This document shows positions 1 through 15,000 of a stretch of 64,000 nt of DNA, one piece after another. A program made the translations under genes and the position numbers. The DNA is taken from the NCBI GenBank assembly GCA_961205875.1, contig OY540813.1:19253001-19317000 (forward strand), in the 5' to 3' direction. The notes beneath the pieces were generated by a model, which saw nothing but the letters and a program-made list of their open reading frames with translations, had not been told where the DNA came from and did no database searches. This stretch comes from Sialis fuliginosa (Eukaryota > Arthropoda > Insecta > Megaloptera > Sialidae). How positions within the stretch are numbered: the stretch's first letter is position 1; each line of letters begins with the position of its first letter.

Positions 1-3000
1 ATCGACGACGTCTGGTTTGTCAGCAGTTTCAGGTGTTTTAGCTTTAATTTCGTCTAGTGGTGATTTAGGTGCTTCATCGACCGGTGAAGGTTCTGTGACC
101 TTTTCAATTATTTTGTCTATTTTTTCAACCGCCTTTGTCACTTCTGTGACCTCGACAACTTTTTCAACAGATTCAATTTTCTCTGGTATTGTCTCTACAG
201 CTTTTTCATCGACGACGTCTGGTTTGTCAGAAGTTTCAGGTGTTTTAGCTTTAATTTCGTCTAGTGGTGATTTAGGTGCTTCATCGACCGGTGACGGCTC
301 TGACACCTTTTCAATTATTTTGTCTATTTTTTCAACCGCCTTTGTCACTTCTGTGACCTCGACAACTTTTTCAACAGATTCAACAGATTCAACTGTCTCT
401 GGTATTTTTTCTACAGCTTTTTCATCGACGACGTCTGGTTTGTCAGTAGTTTCAGGTGTTTTAGCTTTAATTTCGTCTATTAGTGATTTAGGTGCTTCCT
501 CGACCGGTGAAGGCTCTGACACCTTTTCGATTATTTTGTCTATTTTTTCAACCGCCTTTGTCACTTCTGTGACCTCGACAACTTTTTCAACAGATTCAAC
601 TTTCTCTGGTATTTTTTCTACAGCTTTTTCATCGACGACGTCTGGTTTGTCAGCAGTTTCAGGTGTTTTAGCTTTAATTTCGTCTAGTGGTGACTTAGGT
701 GCTTCATCGACCGGTGAGGGCTCTGACACCTTTTCGATTATTTTGTCTATTTTTTCAACCGCTTTTGTCACTTCTGTGACCTCGACAACTTTTTCAACAG
801 ATTCAACTTTCTCTGGTATTTTCTCTACAGCTTTTTCATCGACGACGTCTGGTTTGTCAGCAGTTTCAGGTGTTTTAGCTTTAATTTCGTCTATTAGTGA
901 TTTAGGTGCTTCCTCGACCGGTGAAGGCTCTGACACCTTTTCGATTATTTTGTCTATTTTTTCAACCGCCTTTGTCACTTCTGTGACCTCGACAACTTTT
1001 TCAACAGATTCAACTTTCTCTGGTATTTTCTCTACAGCTTTTTCATCGACGACGTCTGGTTTGTCAGCAGTTTCAGGTGTTTTAGCTTTAATTTCGTCGA
1101 TTGGTGATTTAGGTGCTTCCTCGACCGGTGAAGGCTCTGACACCTTTTCAATTATTTTGTCTATTTTTTCTACCGCTTTTGTCACTTCTGTGACCTCGAC
1201 AACTTTTTCAACAGATTCAACTTTCTCTGGTATTTTCTCTACAGCTTTTTCATCGACGACGTCTGGTTTGTCAGCAGTTTCAGGTGTTTTAGCTTTAATT
1301 TCGTCTATTGGTGATTTAGGTGCTTCCTCGACCGGTGAAGGCTCTGACACCTTTTCAATTATTTTGTCTATTTTTTTAACCGCCCTAGTCACTTCTGTGA
1401 CTTCGACAACTTTTTCAATAGATTCAACTTTCTCTGGTATTTTCTCTACAGCTTTTTCATCGACGACGTCTGGTTTGTCAGCAGTTTCAGGTGTTTTAGC
1501 TTTAATTTCGTCTAATGGTGATTTAGGTGCTTCGTCGACCGGTGAAGGCTCTGTGACCTTTTCAATTATTTTGTCTATTTTTTCAACCGTCTTTGTTACT
1601 TCTGGGATCTCGACAACTTTTTCAATAGATTCAACTTTCTCTGGTATTTTCTCTACAGCTTTTTCATCGACGACGTCTGGTTTGTCAGCAGTTTCAGGTG
1701 TTTCAGCTTTAATTTCGTCGATTGGTGATTTAGGTGCTTCCTCGACCGGTGAAGGCTCTGACACCTTTTCAATTATTTTGTCTATTTTTTCTACCGCTTT
1801 TGTCACTTCTGTGACCTCGACAACTTTTTCAACAGATTCAACTTTCTCTGGTATTTTCTCTACAGCTTTTTCATCGACGACGTCTGGTTTGTCAGCAGTT
1901 TCAGGTGTTTTAGCTTTAATTTCGTCTATTGGTGATTTAGGTGCTTCCTCGACCGGTGAAGGCTCTGACACCTTTTCAATTATTTTGTCTATTTTTTCAA
2001 CCGCCTTTGTCACTTCTGTGACCTCGACAACTTTTTCAACAGATTCAACTTTCTCTGGTATTTTCTCTACAGCTTTTTCATCGACGACGTCTGGTTTGTC
2101 AGCAGTTTCAGGTGTCTTAGCTTTAATTTCGTCTAGTGGTGATTTAGGTGCTTCATCGACCGGTGAGGGCTCTGACACCTTTTCGATTATTTTGTCTATT
2201 TTTTCAAACGCCTTTGTCACTTCTGTGACTTCGACAACTTTTTCAATAGATTCAACTTTCTCTGGTATTTTCTCTACAGCTTTTTCATCGACGACGTCTG
2301 GTTTGTCAGCAGTTTCAGGTGTTTTAGCTTTAATTTCGTCTAATGGTGATTTAGGTGCTTCCTCGACCGGTGAAGGCTCTGTGACCTTTTCAATTATTTT
2401 GTCAATTTTTTCAACCGTCTTTGTTACTTCTGTGATCTCGACAACTTTTTCAACAGATTCAACTTTCTCTGGTATTTTATCTACAGCTTTTTCATCGACG
2501 ACGTCTGGTTTGTCAGCAGTTTCAGGTGTCTTAGCTTTAATTTCGTCTAGTGGTGATTTAGGTGCACCATCGACCGGTGAAGGCTCTGACACCTCTTCAA
2601 ATATTTTGTCTATTTTTTCAACCGCCTTTGTCACTTCTGTGACCTCAACAACTTTTTCAACAGATTCAACTTTCTCTGGTATTTTCTCTACAGCTTTTTC
2701 ATCGACGACGTCTGGTTTGTCAGCAGTTTCAGGTGTCTTAGCTTTAATTTCGTCTAGTGGTGATTGTGGTGCTTCATCGACCGGTGAAGGTTCTGTGACC
2801 TTTTCAATTATTTTGTCTATTTTTTCAACCGCCTTTGTCACTTCTGTGACCTCGACAACTTTTTCAACAGATTCAATTTTCTCTGGTATTGTCTCTACAG
2901 CTTTTTCATCGACGACGTCTGGTTTGTCAGAAGTTTCAGGTGTTTTAGCTTTAATTTCGTCTAGGGGTGATTTAGGTGCTTCATCGACCGGTGACGGCTC

Positions 3001-6000
3001 TGACACCTTTTCAATTATTTTGTCTATTTTTTCAACCGCCTTTGTCACTTCTGTGACCTCGACAACTTTTTCAACAGATTCAACAGATTCAACTGTCTCT
3101 GGTATTTTCTCTACAGCTTTTTCATCGACGACGTCTGGTTTGTCAGAAGTTTCAGGTGTTTTAGCTTTAATTTCGTCTAGTGGTGATTTAGGTGCTTCAT
3201 CGACCGGTGAGGGCTCTGACACCTTATTGATTATTTTGTCTATTTTTTCAAACGCCTTTGTCACTTCTGTGACCTCGACAACTTTTTCAACAGATTTAAC
3301 TTTCTCTGGTATTTTCTCTACAGCTTTTTCATCGACGACGTCTGGTTTGTCAGCAGTTTCAGGTGTTTTTGCTTTAATTTCGTCTAGTGGTGATTTAGGT
3401 GCTTCATCGACCGGTGAAGGCTCTGACACCTTTTCAATTATTTTGTCTATTTTTTTAACCACCCTAGTCACTTCTGTGACTTCGACAACTTTTTCAATAG
3501 ATTCAACTTTCTCTGGTATTTTCTCTACAGCTTTTTCATCGACGACGTCTGGTTTGTCAGCAGTTTCAGGTGTTTTAGCTTTAATTTCGTCGATTGGTGA
3601 TTTAGGTGCTTCCTCGACCGGTGAAGGCTCTGACACCTTTTCAATTATTTTGTCTATTTTTTCTACCGCTTTTGTCACTTCTGTGACCTCGACAACTTTT
3701 TCAACAGATTCAACTTTCTCTGGTATTTTCTCTACAGCTTTTTCATCGACGACGTCTGGTTTGTCAGCAGTTTCAGGTGTTTTAGCTTTAATTTCGTCTA
3801 TTGATGATTTAGGTGCTTCCTCGACCGGTGAAGGCTCTGACACCTTTTCAATTATTTTGTCTATTTTTTCAACCGCCTTTGTCACTTCTGTGACCTCGAC
3901 AACTTTTTCAACAGATTCAACTTTCTCTGGTATTTTCTCTACAGCTTTTTCATCGACGACGTCTGGTTTGTCAGCAGTTTCAGGTGTCTTAGCTTTAATT
4001 TCGTCTAGTGGTGATTTAGGTGCTTCATCGACCGGTGAGGGCTCTGACACCTTTTCGATTATTTTGTCTATTTTTTCAAACGCCTTTGTCACTTCTGTGA
4101 CCTCGACAACTTTTTCAACAGATTCAACTTTCTCTGGTATTTTCTCTACAGCTTTTACATCGACGACGTCTGGTTTGTCAGCAGTTTCAGGTGTCTTAGC
4201 TTTAATTTCGTCTAGTGGTGATTTAGGTGCTTCATCGACCGGTGAAGGCTCTGACACCTTTTCAATTATTTTGTCAATTTTTTTAACCGCCCTAGTCACT
4301 TCTGTGACTTCGACAACTTTTTCAATAGATTCAACTTTCTCTGGTATTTTCTCTACAGCTTTTTCATCGACGACGTCTGGTTTGTCAGCAGTTTCAGGTG
4401 TTTTAGCTTTAATTTCGTCTAATGGTGATTTAGGTGCTTCCTCGACCGGTGAAGGATCTGTGACCTTTTCAATTATTTTGTCTATTTTTTCAACCGTCTT
4501 TGTTACTTCTGTGATCTCGACAACTTTTTCAACAGATTCAACTTTCTCTGGTATTTTCTCTACAGCTTTTTCATCGACGACGTCTGGTTTGTCAGCAGTT
4601 TCAGGTGTTTTAGCTTTAATTTCGTCTATTGGTGATTTAGGTGCTTCATCGACCGGTGAAGGCTCTGACACCTTTTCAATTATTTTGTCTATTTTTTTAA
4701 CCGCCCTAGTCACTTCTGTGACTTCGACAACTTTTTCAATAGATTCAACTTTCTCTGGTATTTTCTCTACAGCTTTTTCATCGACGACGTCTGGTTTGTC
4801 AGCAGTTTCAGGTGTTTTAGCTTTAATTTCGTCTATTGGTGATTTAGATGCTTCCTCGACCGGTGAAGGCTCCGACACCTTTTCAATTATTTTGTCTATT
4901 TTTTCAACCGCCTTTGTCACTTCTGTGACCTCGACAACTTTTTCAACAGATTCAACTTTCTCTGGTATTTTCTCTACAGCTTTTTCATCGACGACTTCTG
5001 GTTTGTCAGCAGTTTCAGGTGTCTTAGCTTTAATTTCGTCGATTGGTGATTTAGGTGCTTCCTCGACCGGTGAAGGCTCTGACACCTTTTCAATTATTTT
5101 GTCTATTTTTTCAACCGCCTTTGTCACTTCTGTGACCTCGACAACTTTTTCAACAGATTCAACTTTCTCTGGTATTTTCTCTACAGCTTTTTCATCGACG
5201 ACGTCTGGTTTGTCAGCAGTTTCAGGTGTTTTAGCTTTAATTTCGTCTAGTGGTGATTTAGGTGCTTCATCGACCGGTGAGGGCTCTGACACTTTTTCGA
5301 TTATTTTGTCTATTTTTTCAAACGCCTTTGTCACTTCTGTGACCTCGACAACTTTTTCAACAGATTTAACTTTCTCTGGTATTTTCTCTACAGCTTTTAC
5401 ATCGACGACGTCTGGTTTGTCAGCAGTTACAGGTGTTTTAGCTTTAATTTCGTCTAGTGGTGATTTAGGTGCTTCATCGACCGGTGAAGGCTCTGACACC
5501 TTTTCAATTATTTTGTCTATTTTTTCAACCGCCCTAGTCACTTCTGTGACTTCGACAACTTTTTCAATAAATTCAACTTTCTCTGGTATTTTCTCTACAG
5601 CTTTTTCATCGACGACGTCTGGTTTGTCAGCAGTTTCAGGTGTTTTAGCTTTAATTTCGTCGATTGGTGATTTAGGTGCTTCCTCGACCGGTGAAGGCTC
5701 TGACACCTTTTCAATTATTTTGTCTATTTTTTCAACCGCCTTTGTCACTTCTGTGACCTCGACAACTTTTTCAACAGATTCAACTTTCTCTGGTATTTTC
5801 TCTACAGCTTTTTCATCGACGACGTCTGGTTTGTCAGCAGTTTCAGGTGTCTTAGCTTTAATTTCGTCGATTGGTGATTTAGGTGCTTCCTCGACCGGTG
5901 AAGGCTCTGACACCTTTTCAATTATTTTATCTATTTTTTCAACCGCCTTTGTCACTTCTGTGACCTCGACAACTTTTTCAACAGATTCAACTTTCTCTGG

Positions 6001-9000
6001 TATTTTCTCTACAGCTTTTTCATCGACGACGTCTGGTTTGTCAGCAGTTTCATGTGTCTTAGCTTTAATTTCGTCTAGTGGTGATTTAGGTGCTTCATCG
6101 ACCGGTGAAGGCTCTGACACCTTTTCAATTATTTTGTCTATTTTTTCAACCGCCTTTGTCACTTCTGTGACCTCGACAACTTTTTCAACAGATTCAACTT
6201 TCTCTGGTATTTTCTCTACAGCTTTTTCATCGACGACGTCTGGTTTGTCAGCAGTTTCAGGTGTCTTAGCTTTAATTTCGTCGATTGGTGATTTAGGTGC
6301 TTCCTCGACCGGTGAAGGCTCTGACACCTTTTCAATTATTTTGTCTATTTTTTCAACCGCCTTTGTCACTTCTGTGACCTCGACAACTTTTTCAACAGAT
6401 TCAACTTTCTCTGGTATTTTCTCTACAGCTTTTTCATCGACGACGTCTGGTTTGTCAGCAGTTTCAGGTGTCTTAGCTTTAATTTCGTCGATTGGTGATT
6501 TAGGTGCTTCCTCGACCGGTGAAGGCTCTGACACCTTTTCAATTATTTTGTCTATTTTTTCAACCGCCTTTGTCACTTCTGTGACCTCGACAACTTTTTC
6601 AACAGATTCAACTTTCTCTGGTATTTTCTCTACAGCTTTTTCATCGACGACGTCTGGTTTGTCAGAAGTTTCAGGTGTTTTAGCTTTAATTTCGTCTAGT
6701 GGTGATTTAGGTGCTTCATCGACCGGTGAGGGCTCTGACACCTTTTCGATTATTTTGTCTATTTTTTCAAACGCCTTTGTCACATCTGTGACCTCGACAA
6801 CTTTTTCAACAGATTCAACTTTCTCTGGTATTTTCTCTACAGCTTTTACATCGACGACGTCTGGTTTGTCAGCAGTTTCAGGTGTTTTAGCTTTAATTTC
6901 GTCTAGTGGTGATTTAGGTGCTTCATCGACCGGTGAAGGCTCTGACACCTTTTCAATTATTTTGTCTATTTTTTCAACCGCCTTTGTCACTTCTGTGACC
7001 TCGACAACTTTTTCAACAGATTCAACTGTCTCTGGTATTTTCTCTACAGCTTTTTCATCGACGACGTCTGGTTTGTCAGCAGTTTCAGGTGTTTTAGCTT
7101 TAATTTCGTCTAGTGGTGATTTAGGTGCTTCATCGACCGGTGAGGGCTCTGACACCTTTTCGATTATTTTGTCTATTTTTTCAAACGCCTTTGTCACATC
7201 TGTGACCTCGACAACTTTTTCAACAGATTCAACTTTCTCTGGTATTTTCTCTACAGCTTTTACATCGACGACGTCTGGTTTGTCAGCAGTTTCAGGTGTT
7301 TTAGCTTTAATTTCGTCGATTGGTGATTTAGGTGCTTCATCGACCGGTGAAGGCTCTGACACCTTTTCAATTATTTTGTCTATTTTTTCAACCGCCTTTG
7401 TCACTTCTGTGACCTCGACAACTTTTTCAACAGATTCAACTGTCTCTGGTATTTTCTCTACAGCTTTTTCATCGACGACGTCTGGTTTGTCAGCAGTTTC
7501 AGGTGTTTTAGCTTTAATTTCGTCTAGTGGTGATTTAGGTGCTTCATCGACCGGTGAGGGCTCTGACACCTTTTCGATTATTTTGTCTATTTTTTCAAAC
7601 GCCTTTGTCACTTCTGTGACCTCGACAACTTTTTCAACAGATTCAACTTTCTCTGGTATTTTCTCTACAGCTTTTTCATCGACGACGTCTGGTTTGTCAG
7701 CAGTTTCAGGTGTTTTAGCTTTAATTTCGTCTAGTGGTGATTTAGGTGCTTCATCGACCGGTGAAGGCTCTGACACCTTTTCAATTATTTTGTCTATTTT
7801 TTTAACCGCCCTAGTCACTTCTGTGACTTCGACAACTTTTTCAATAAATTCAACTTTCTCTGGTATTTTCTCTACAGCTTTTTCATCGACGACGTCTGGT
7901 TTGTCAGCAGTTTCAGGTGTTTTAGCTTTAATTTCGTCGATTGGTGATTTAGGTGCTTCCTCGACCGGTGAAGGCTCTGACACCTTTTCAATTATTTTAT
8001 CTATTTTTTCAACCGCCTTTGTCACTTCTGTGACCTCGACAACTTTTTCAACAGATTCAACTTTCTCTGGTATTTTCTCTACAGATTTTTCATCGACGAC
8101 GTCTGGTTTGTCAGCAGTTTCATGTGTCTTAGCTTTAATTTCGTCTAGTGGTGATTTAGGTGCTTCATCGACCGGTGAAGGCTCTGACACCTTTTCAATT
8201 ATTTTGTCTATTTTTTCAACCGCCTTTGTCACTTCTGTGACCTCGACAACTTTTTCAACAGATTCAACTTTCTCTGGTATTTTCTCTACAGCTTTTTCAT
8301 CGACGACGTCTGGTTTGTCAGAAGTTTCAGGTGTTTTAGCTTTAATTTCGTCTAGTGGTGATTTAGGTGCTTCATCGACCGGTGAGGGCTCTGACACCTT
8401 TTCGATTATTTTGTCTATTTTTTCAAACGCCTTTGTCACTTCTGTGACCTCGACAACTTTTTCAACAGATTCAACTTTCTCTGGTATTTTCTCTACAGCT
8501 TTTACATCGACGACGTCTGGTTTGTCAGCAGTTTCAGGTGTTTTAGCTTTAATTTCGTCTAGTGGTGATTTAGGTGCTTCATCGACCGGTGAGGGCTCTG
8601 ACACCTTTTCGATTATTTTGTCTATTTTTTCAAACGCCTTTGTCACTTCTGTGACCTCGACAACTTTTTCAACAGATTCAACTTTCTCTGGTATTTTCTC
8701 TACAGCTTTTTCATCGACGACGTCTGGTTTGTCAGCAGTTTCAGGTGTTTTAGCTTTGATTTCGTCTAATGGTGATTTAGGTGCTTCCTCGACCGGTGAA
8801 GGCTCTGTGACCTTTTCAATTATTTTGTCTATTTTTTCAACCGTCTTTGTTACTTCTGTGATCTCGACAACTTTTTCAATAGATTCAACTTTCTCTGGTA
8901 TTTTCTCTACAGCTTTTTCATCGACGACGTCTGGTTTGTCAGCAGTTTCAGGTGTTTTAGCTTTAATTTCGTCTTGTGGTGGTTTAGGTGCTTCCTCGAC

Positions 9001-12000
9001 CTGTGAAGGCTCTGACACCTTTTCAATTATTTTGTCTATTTTTTCAACCGTCTTTGTTACTTCTGTGATCTCGACAACTTTTTCAACAGATTCAACTTTC
9101 TCTGGTATTTTATCTACAGCTTTTTCATCGACGACGTCTGGTTTGTCAGCAGTTTCAGGTGTTTTAGCTTTAATTTCGTCGATTGGTGATTTAGGTGCTT
9201 CCTCGACCGGTGAAGGCTCTGACACCTTTTCAATTATTTTGTCTATTTTTTCAACCGCCTTTGTCACTTCTGTGACCTCGACAACTTTTTCAACAGATTC
9301 AACTTTCTCTGGTATTTTCTCTACAGCTTTTTCATCGACGACGTCTGGTTTGTCAGCAGTTTCAGGTGTCTTAGCTTTAATTTCGTCTAGTGGTGATTTA
9401 GGTGCTTCATCGACCGGTGAAGGCTCTGACACCTTTTCAATTATTTTGTCTATTTTTTCAACCGCCTTTGTCACTTCTGTGACCTCGACAACTTTTTCAA
9501 CAGATTCAATTTTCTCTGGTATTTTCTCTACAGCTTTTTCATCGACGACGTCTGGTTTGTCAGCAGTTTCAGGTGTTTTAGTTTTAATTTCGTCTATTGG
9601 TGATTTAGGTGCTTCCTCGACCGGTGATGGCTCTGACACCTTTTCAATTATTTTGTCTATTTTTTCAACCGCCTTTGTCACTTCTGTGACATCGACAACT
9701 TTTTCAACAGATTCAACTGTCTCTGGTATTTTCTCTACGGCTTTTTCATCGACGACGTCTGGTTTGTCAGCAGTTTCAGGTGTTTTAGCTTTAATTTCGT
9801 CTAATGGTGATTTAGGTGCTTCCTCGACCGGTGAAGGCTCTGTGACCTTTTCAATTATTTTGTCTATTTTTTCAACCGTCTTTGTTACTTCTGTGATCTC
9901 GACAACTTTTTCAATAGATTCAACTTTCTCTGGTATTTTCTCTACAGCTTTTTCATCGACGACGTCTGGTTTGTCAGCAGTTTCAGGTGTTTTAGCTTTA
10001 ATTTCGTCTTGTGGTGGTTTAGGTGCTTCCTCGACCGGTGAAGGCTCTGACACCTTTTCAATTATTTTGTCTATTTTTTCAACCGTCTTTGTTACTTCTG
10101 TGATCTCGACAACTTTTTCAACAGATTCAACTTTCTCTGGTATTTTATCTACAGCTTTTTCATCGACGACGTCTGGTTTGTCAGCAGTTTCAGGTGTTTT
10201 AGCTTTAATTTCGTCGATTGGTGATTTAGGTGCTTCCTCGACCGGTGAAGGCTCTGACACCTTTTCAATTATTTTGTCTATTTTTTCAACCGCCTTTGTC
10301 ACTTCTGTGACCTCGACAACTTTTTCAACAGATTCAACTTTCTCTGGTATTTTCTCTACAGCTTTTTCATCGACGACGTCTGGTTTGTCAGCAGTTTCAG
10401 GTGTCTTAGCTTTAATTTCGTCTAGTGGTGATTTAGGTGCTTCATCGACCGGTGAAGGCTCTGACACCTTTTCAATTATTTTGTCTATTTTTTCAACCGC
10501 CTTTGTCACTTCTGTGACCTCGACAACTTTTTCAACAGATTCAATTTTCTCTGGTATTTTCTCTACAGCTTTTTCATCGACGACGTCTGGTTTGTCAGCA
10601 GTTTCAGGTGTTTTAGCTTTAATTTCGTCTATTGGTGATTTAGGTGCTTCCTCGACCGGTGATGGCTCTGACACCTTTTCAATTATTTTGTCTATTTTTT
10701 CAACCGCCTTTGTCACTTCTGTGACATCGACAACTTTTTCAACAGATTCAACTGTCTCTGGTATTTTCTCTACGGCTTTTTCATCGACGACGTCTGGTTT
10801 GTCAGCAGTTTCAGGTGTTTTAGCTTTAATTTCGTCGATTGGTGATTTAGGTGCTTCCTCGACCGGTGAAGGCTCTGACACCTTTTCAATTATTTTGTCT
10901 ATTTTTTCAACCGCCTTTGTCACTTCTGTGACCTCGACAACTTTTTCAACAGATTCAACTTTCTCTGGTATTTTCTCTACAGCTTTTTCATCGACGACGT
11001 CTGGTTTGTCAGCAGTTTCAGGTGTCTTAGCTTTAATTTCGTCTAGTGGTGATTTAGGTGCTTCATCGACCGGTGAAGGCTCTGACACCTTTTCAATTAT
11101 TTTGTCTATTTTTTCAACCGCCTTTGTCACTTCTGTGACCTCGACAACTTTTTCAACAGATTCAATTTTCTCTGGTATTTTCTCTACAGCTTTTTCATCG
11201 ACGACGTCTGGTTTGTCAGCAGTTTCAGGTGTTTTAGCTTTAATTTCGTCGATTGGTGATTTAAGTGCTTCATCGACCGGTGAAGGCTCTGACACCTTTT
11301 CAATTATTTTGTCTATTTTTTCAACCGCCTTTGTCACTTCTGTGACCTCGACAACTTTTTCAACAGATTCAACTTTCTCTGGTATTTTCTCTACAGCTTT
11401 TTCATCGACGACGTCTGGTTTGTCAGAAGTTTCAGGTGTTTTAGCTTTAATTTCGTCTAGTGGTGATTTAGGTGCTTCATCGACCGGTGAGGGCTCTGAC
11501 ACCTTTTCGATTATTTTGTCTATTTTTTCAAACGCCTTTGTCACTTCTGTGACCTCGACAACTTTTTCAATAGATTCAACTTTCTCTGGTATTTTCTCTA
11601 CAGCTTTTTCATCGACGACGTCTGGTTTGTCAGCAGTTTCAGGTGTCTTAGCTTTAATTTCGTCTAATGGTGATTTAGGTGCTTCCTCGACCGGTGAAGG
11701 CTCTGTGACCTTTTCAATTATTTTTTCTATTTTTTCAACCGTCTTTGTTACTTCTGTGATCTCGACAACTTTTTCAATAGATTCAACTTTCTCTGGTATT
11801 TTCTCTACAGCTTTTTCATCGACGACGTCTGGTTTGTCAGCAGTTTCAGGTGTTTTAGCTTTAATTTCGTCTTGTGGTGGTTTAGGTGCTTCCTCGACCG
11901 GTGAAGGCTCTGACACCTTTTCAATTATTTTGTCTATTTTTTCAACCGTCTTTGTTACTTCTGTGATCTCGACAACTTTTTCAACAGATTCAACTTTCTC

Positions 12001-15000
12001 TGGTATTTTATCTACAGCTTTTTCATCGACGACGTCTGGTTTGTCAGCAGTTTCAGGTGTTTTAGCTTTAATTTCGTCTATTGGTGATTTAGGTGCTTCC
12101 TCGACCGGTGAAGGCTCTGACACCTTTTCAATTATTTTGTCTATTTTTTCAACCGCCTTTGTCACTTCTGTGACCTCGACAACTTTTTCAACAGATTCAA
12201 CTTTCTCTGGTATTTTCTCTACAGCTTTTTCATCGACGACGTCTGGTTTGTCAGCAGTTTCAGGTGTCTTAGCTTTAATTTCGTCTAGTGGTGATTTAGG
12301 TGCTTCATCGACCGGTGAAGGCTCTGACACCTTTTCAATTATTTTGTCTATTTTTTCAACCGCCTTTGTCACTTCTGTGACCTCGACAACTATTTCAACA
12401 GATTCAATTTTCTCTGGTATTTTCTCTACAGCTTTTTCATCGACGACGTCTGGTTTGTCAGCAGTTTCAGGTGTTTTAGCTTTAATTTCGTCTATTGGTG
12501 ATTTAGGTGCTTCCTCGACCGGTGATGGCTCTGACACCTTTTCAATTATTTTGTCTATTTTTTCAACCGCCTTTGTCACTTCTGTGACATCGACAACTTT
12601 TTCAACAGATTCAACTGTCTCTGGTATTTTCTCTACGGCTTTTTCATCGACGACGTCTGGTTTGTCAGCAGTTTCAGGTGTTTTAGCTTTAATTTCGTCG
12701 ATTGGTGATTTAGGTGCTTCCTCGACCGGTGAAGGCTCTGACACCTTTTCAATTATTTTGTCTATTTTTTCAACCGCCTTTGTCACTTCTGTGACCTCGA
12801 CAACTTTTTCAACAGATTCAACTTTCTCTGGTATTTTCTCTACAGCTTTTTCATCGACGACGTCTGGTTTGTCAGCAGTTTCAGGTGTCTTAGCTTTAAT
12901 TTCGTCTAGTGGTGATTTAGGTGCTTCATCGACCGCTGAAGGCTCTGACACCTTTTCAATTATTTTGTCTATTTTTTCAACCGCCTTTGTCACTTCTGTG
13001 ACCTCGACAACTTTTTCAACAGATTCAATTTTCTCTGGTATTTTCTCTACAGCTTTTTCATCGACGACGTCTGGTTTGTCAGCAGTTTCAGGTGTTTTAG
13101 CTTTAATTTCGTCGATTGGTGATTTAAGTGCTTCATCGACCGGTGAAGGCTCTGACACCTTTTCAATTATTTTGTCTATTTTTTCAACCGCCTTTGTCAC
13201 TTCTGTGACCTCGACAACTTTTTCAACAGATTCAACTTTCTCTGGTATTTTCTCTACAGCTTTTTCATCGACGACCTCTGGTTTGTCAGAAGTTTCAGGT
13301 GTTTTAGCTTTAATTTCGTCTAGTGGTGATTTAGGTGCTTCATCGACCGGTGAAGGCTCTGACACCTTTTCAATTATTTTGTCTATTTTTTTAACCGCCC
13401 TAGTCATATCTGTGACTTCGACAACTTTTTCAATAGATTCAACTTTCTCTGGTATTTTCTCTACAGCTTTATCATCGACGACGTCTGGTTTGTCAGCAGT
13501 TTCAGGTGTTTTAGCTTTAATTTCGTCTAATGGTGATTTAGGTGCTTCCTCGACCGGTGAAGGCTCTGTGACCTTTTCAATTATTTTTTCTATTTTTTCA
13601 ACCGTCTTTGTTACTTCTGTGATCTCGACAACTTTTTCAACAGATTCAACTTTCTCTGGTATTTTCTCTACAGCTTTTTCATCGACGACGTCTGGTTTGT
13701 CAGCAGTTTCAGGTGTTTTAGCTTTAATTTCGTCTAGTGGTGATTTAGGTGCTTCATCGACCGGTGAAGGCTCTGACACCTTTTCAATTATTTTGTCTAT
13801 TTTTTTAACCGCCCTAGTCACTTCTGTGATCTCGACAACTTTTTCAACAGATTCAACTTTCTCTGGTATTTTCTCTACAGCTTTTTCATCGACGACGTCT
13901 GGTTTGTCAGCAGTTTCAGGTGTTTTAGCTTTAATTTCGTCTAGTGGTGATTTAGGTGCTTCATCGACCGGTGAAGGCTCTGACACCTTTTCAATTATTT
14001 TGTCTATTTTTTTAACCGCCCTAGTCACTTCTGTGACTTCGACAACTTTTTCAATAGATTCAACTTTCTCTGGTATTTTCTCTACAGCTTTTTCATCGAC
14101 GACGTCTGGTTTGTCAGCAGTTTCAGGTGTTTTAGCTTTAATTTCGTCTTGTGGTGGTTTAGGTGCTTCCTCGACCGGTGAAGGCTCTGACACCTTTTCA
14201 ATTATTTTGTCTATTTTTTCAACCGTCTTTGTTACTTCTGTGATCTCGACAACTTTTTCAACAGATTCAACTTTCTCTGGTATTTTATCTACAGCTTTTT
14301 CATCGACGACGTCTGGTTTGTCAGCAGTTTCAGGTGTTTTAGCTTTAATTTCGTCGATTGGTGATTTAGGTGCTTCCTCGACCGGTGAAGGCTCTGACAC
14401 CTTTTCAATTATTTTGTCTATTTTTTCAACCGCCTTTGTCACTTCTGTGACCTCGACAACTTTTTCAACAGATTCAACTTTCTCTGGTATTTTCTCTACA
14501 GCTTTTTCATCGACGACGTCTGGTTTGTCAGCAGTTTCAGGTGTTTTAGCTTTAATTTCGTCGAGTGGTGATTTAGATGCTTCATCGACCGGTGAGGGCT
14601 CTGACACCTTTTCGATTATTTTGTCTATTTTTTCAAACGCCTTTGTCACTCCTGTGACCTCGACAACTTTTTCAACAGATTCAACTTTCTCTGGTATTTT
14701 CTCTACAGCTTTTTCATCGACGACGTCTGGTTTGTCAGCAGTTTCAGGTGTTTTAGCTTTAATTTCGTCTAATGGTGATTTAGGTGCTTCCTCGACCGGT
14801 GAAGGCTCTGTGACCTTTTCAATTATTTTTTCTATTTTTTCAACCGCCTTTGTCACTTCTGTGACCTCGACAACTTTTTCAACAGACTCAACTTTCTCTG
14901 GTATTTTCTCTACAGCTTTTTCATCGACGACGTCTGGTTTGTCAGCAGTTTCATGTGTCTTAGCTTTAATTTCGTCTAGTGGTGATTTAGGTGCTTCATC

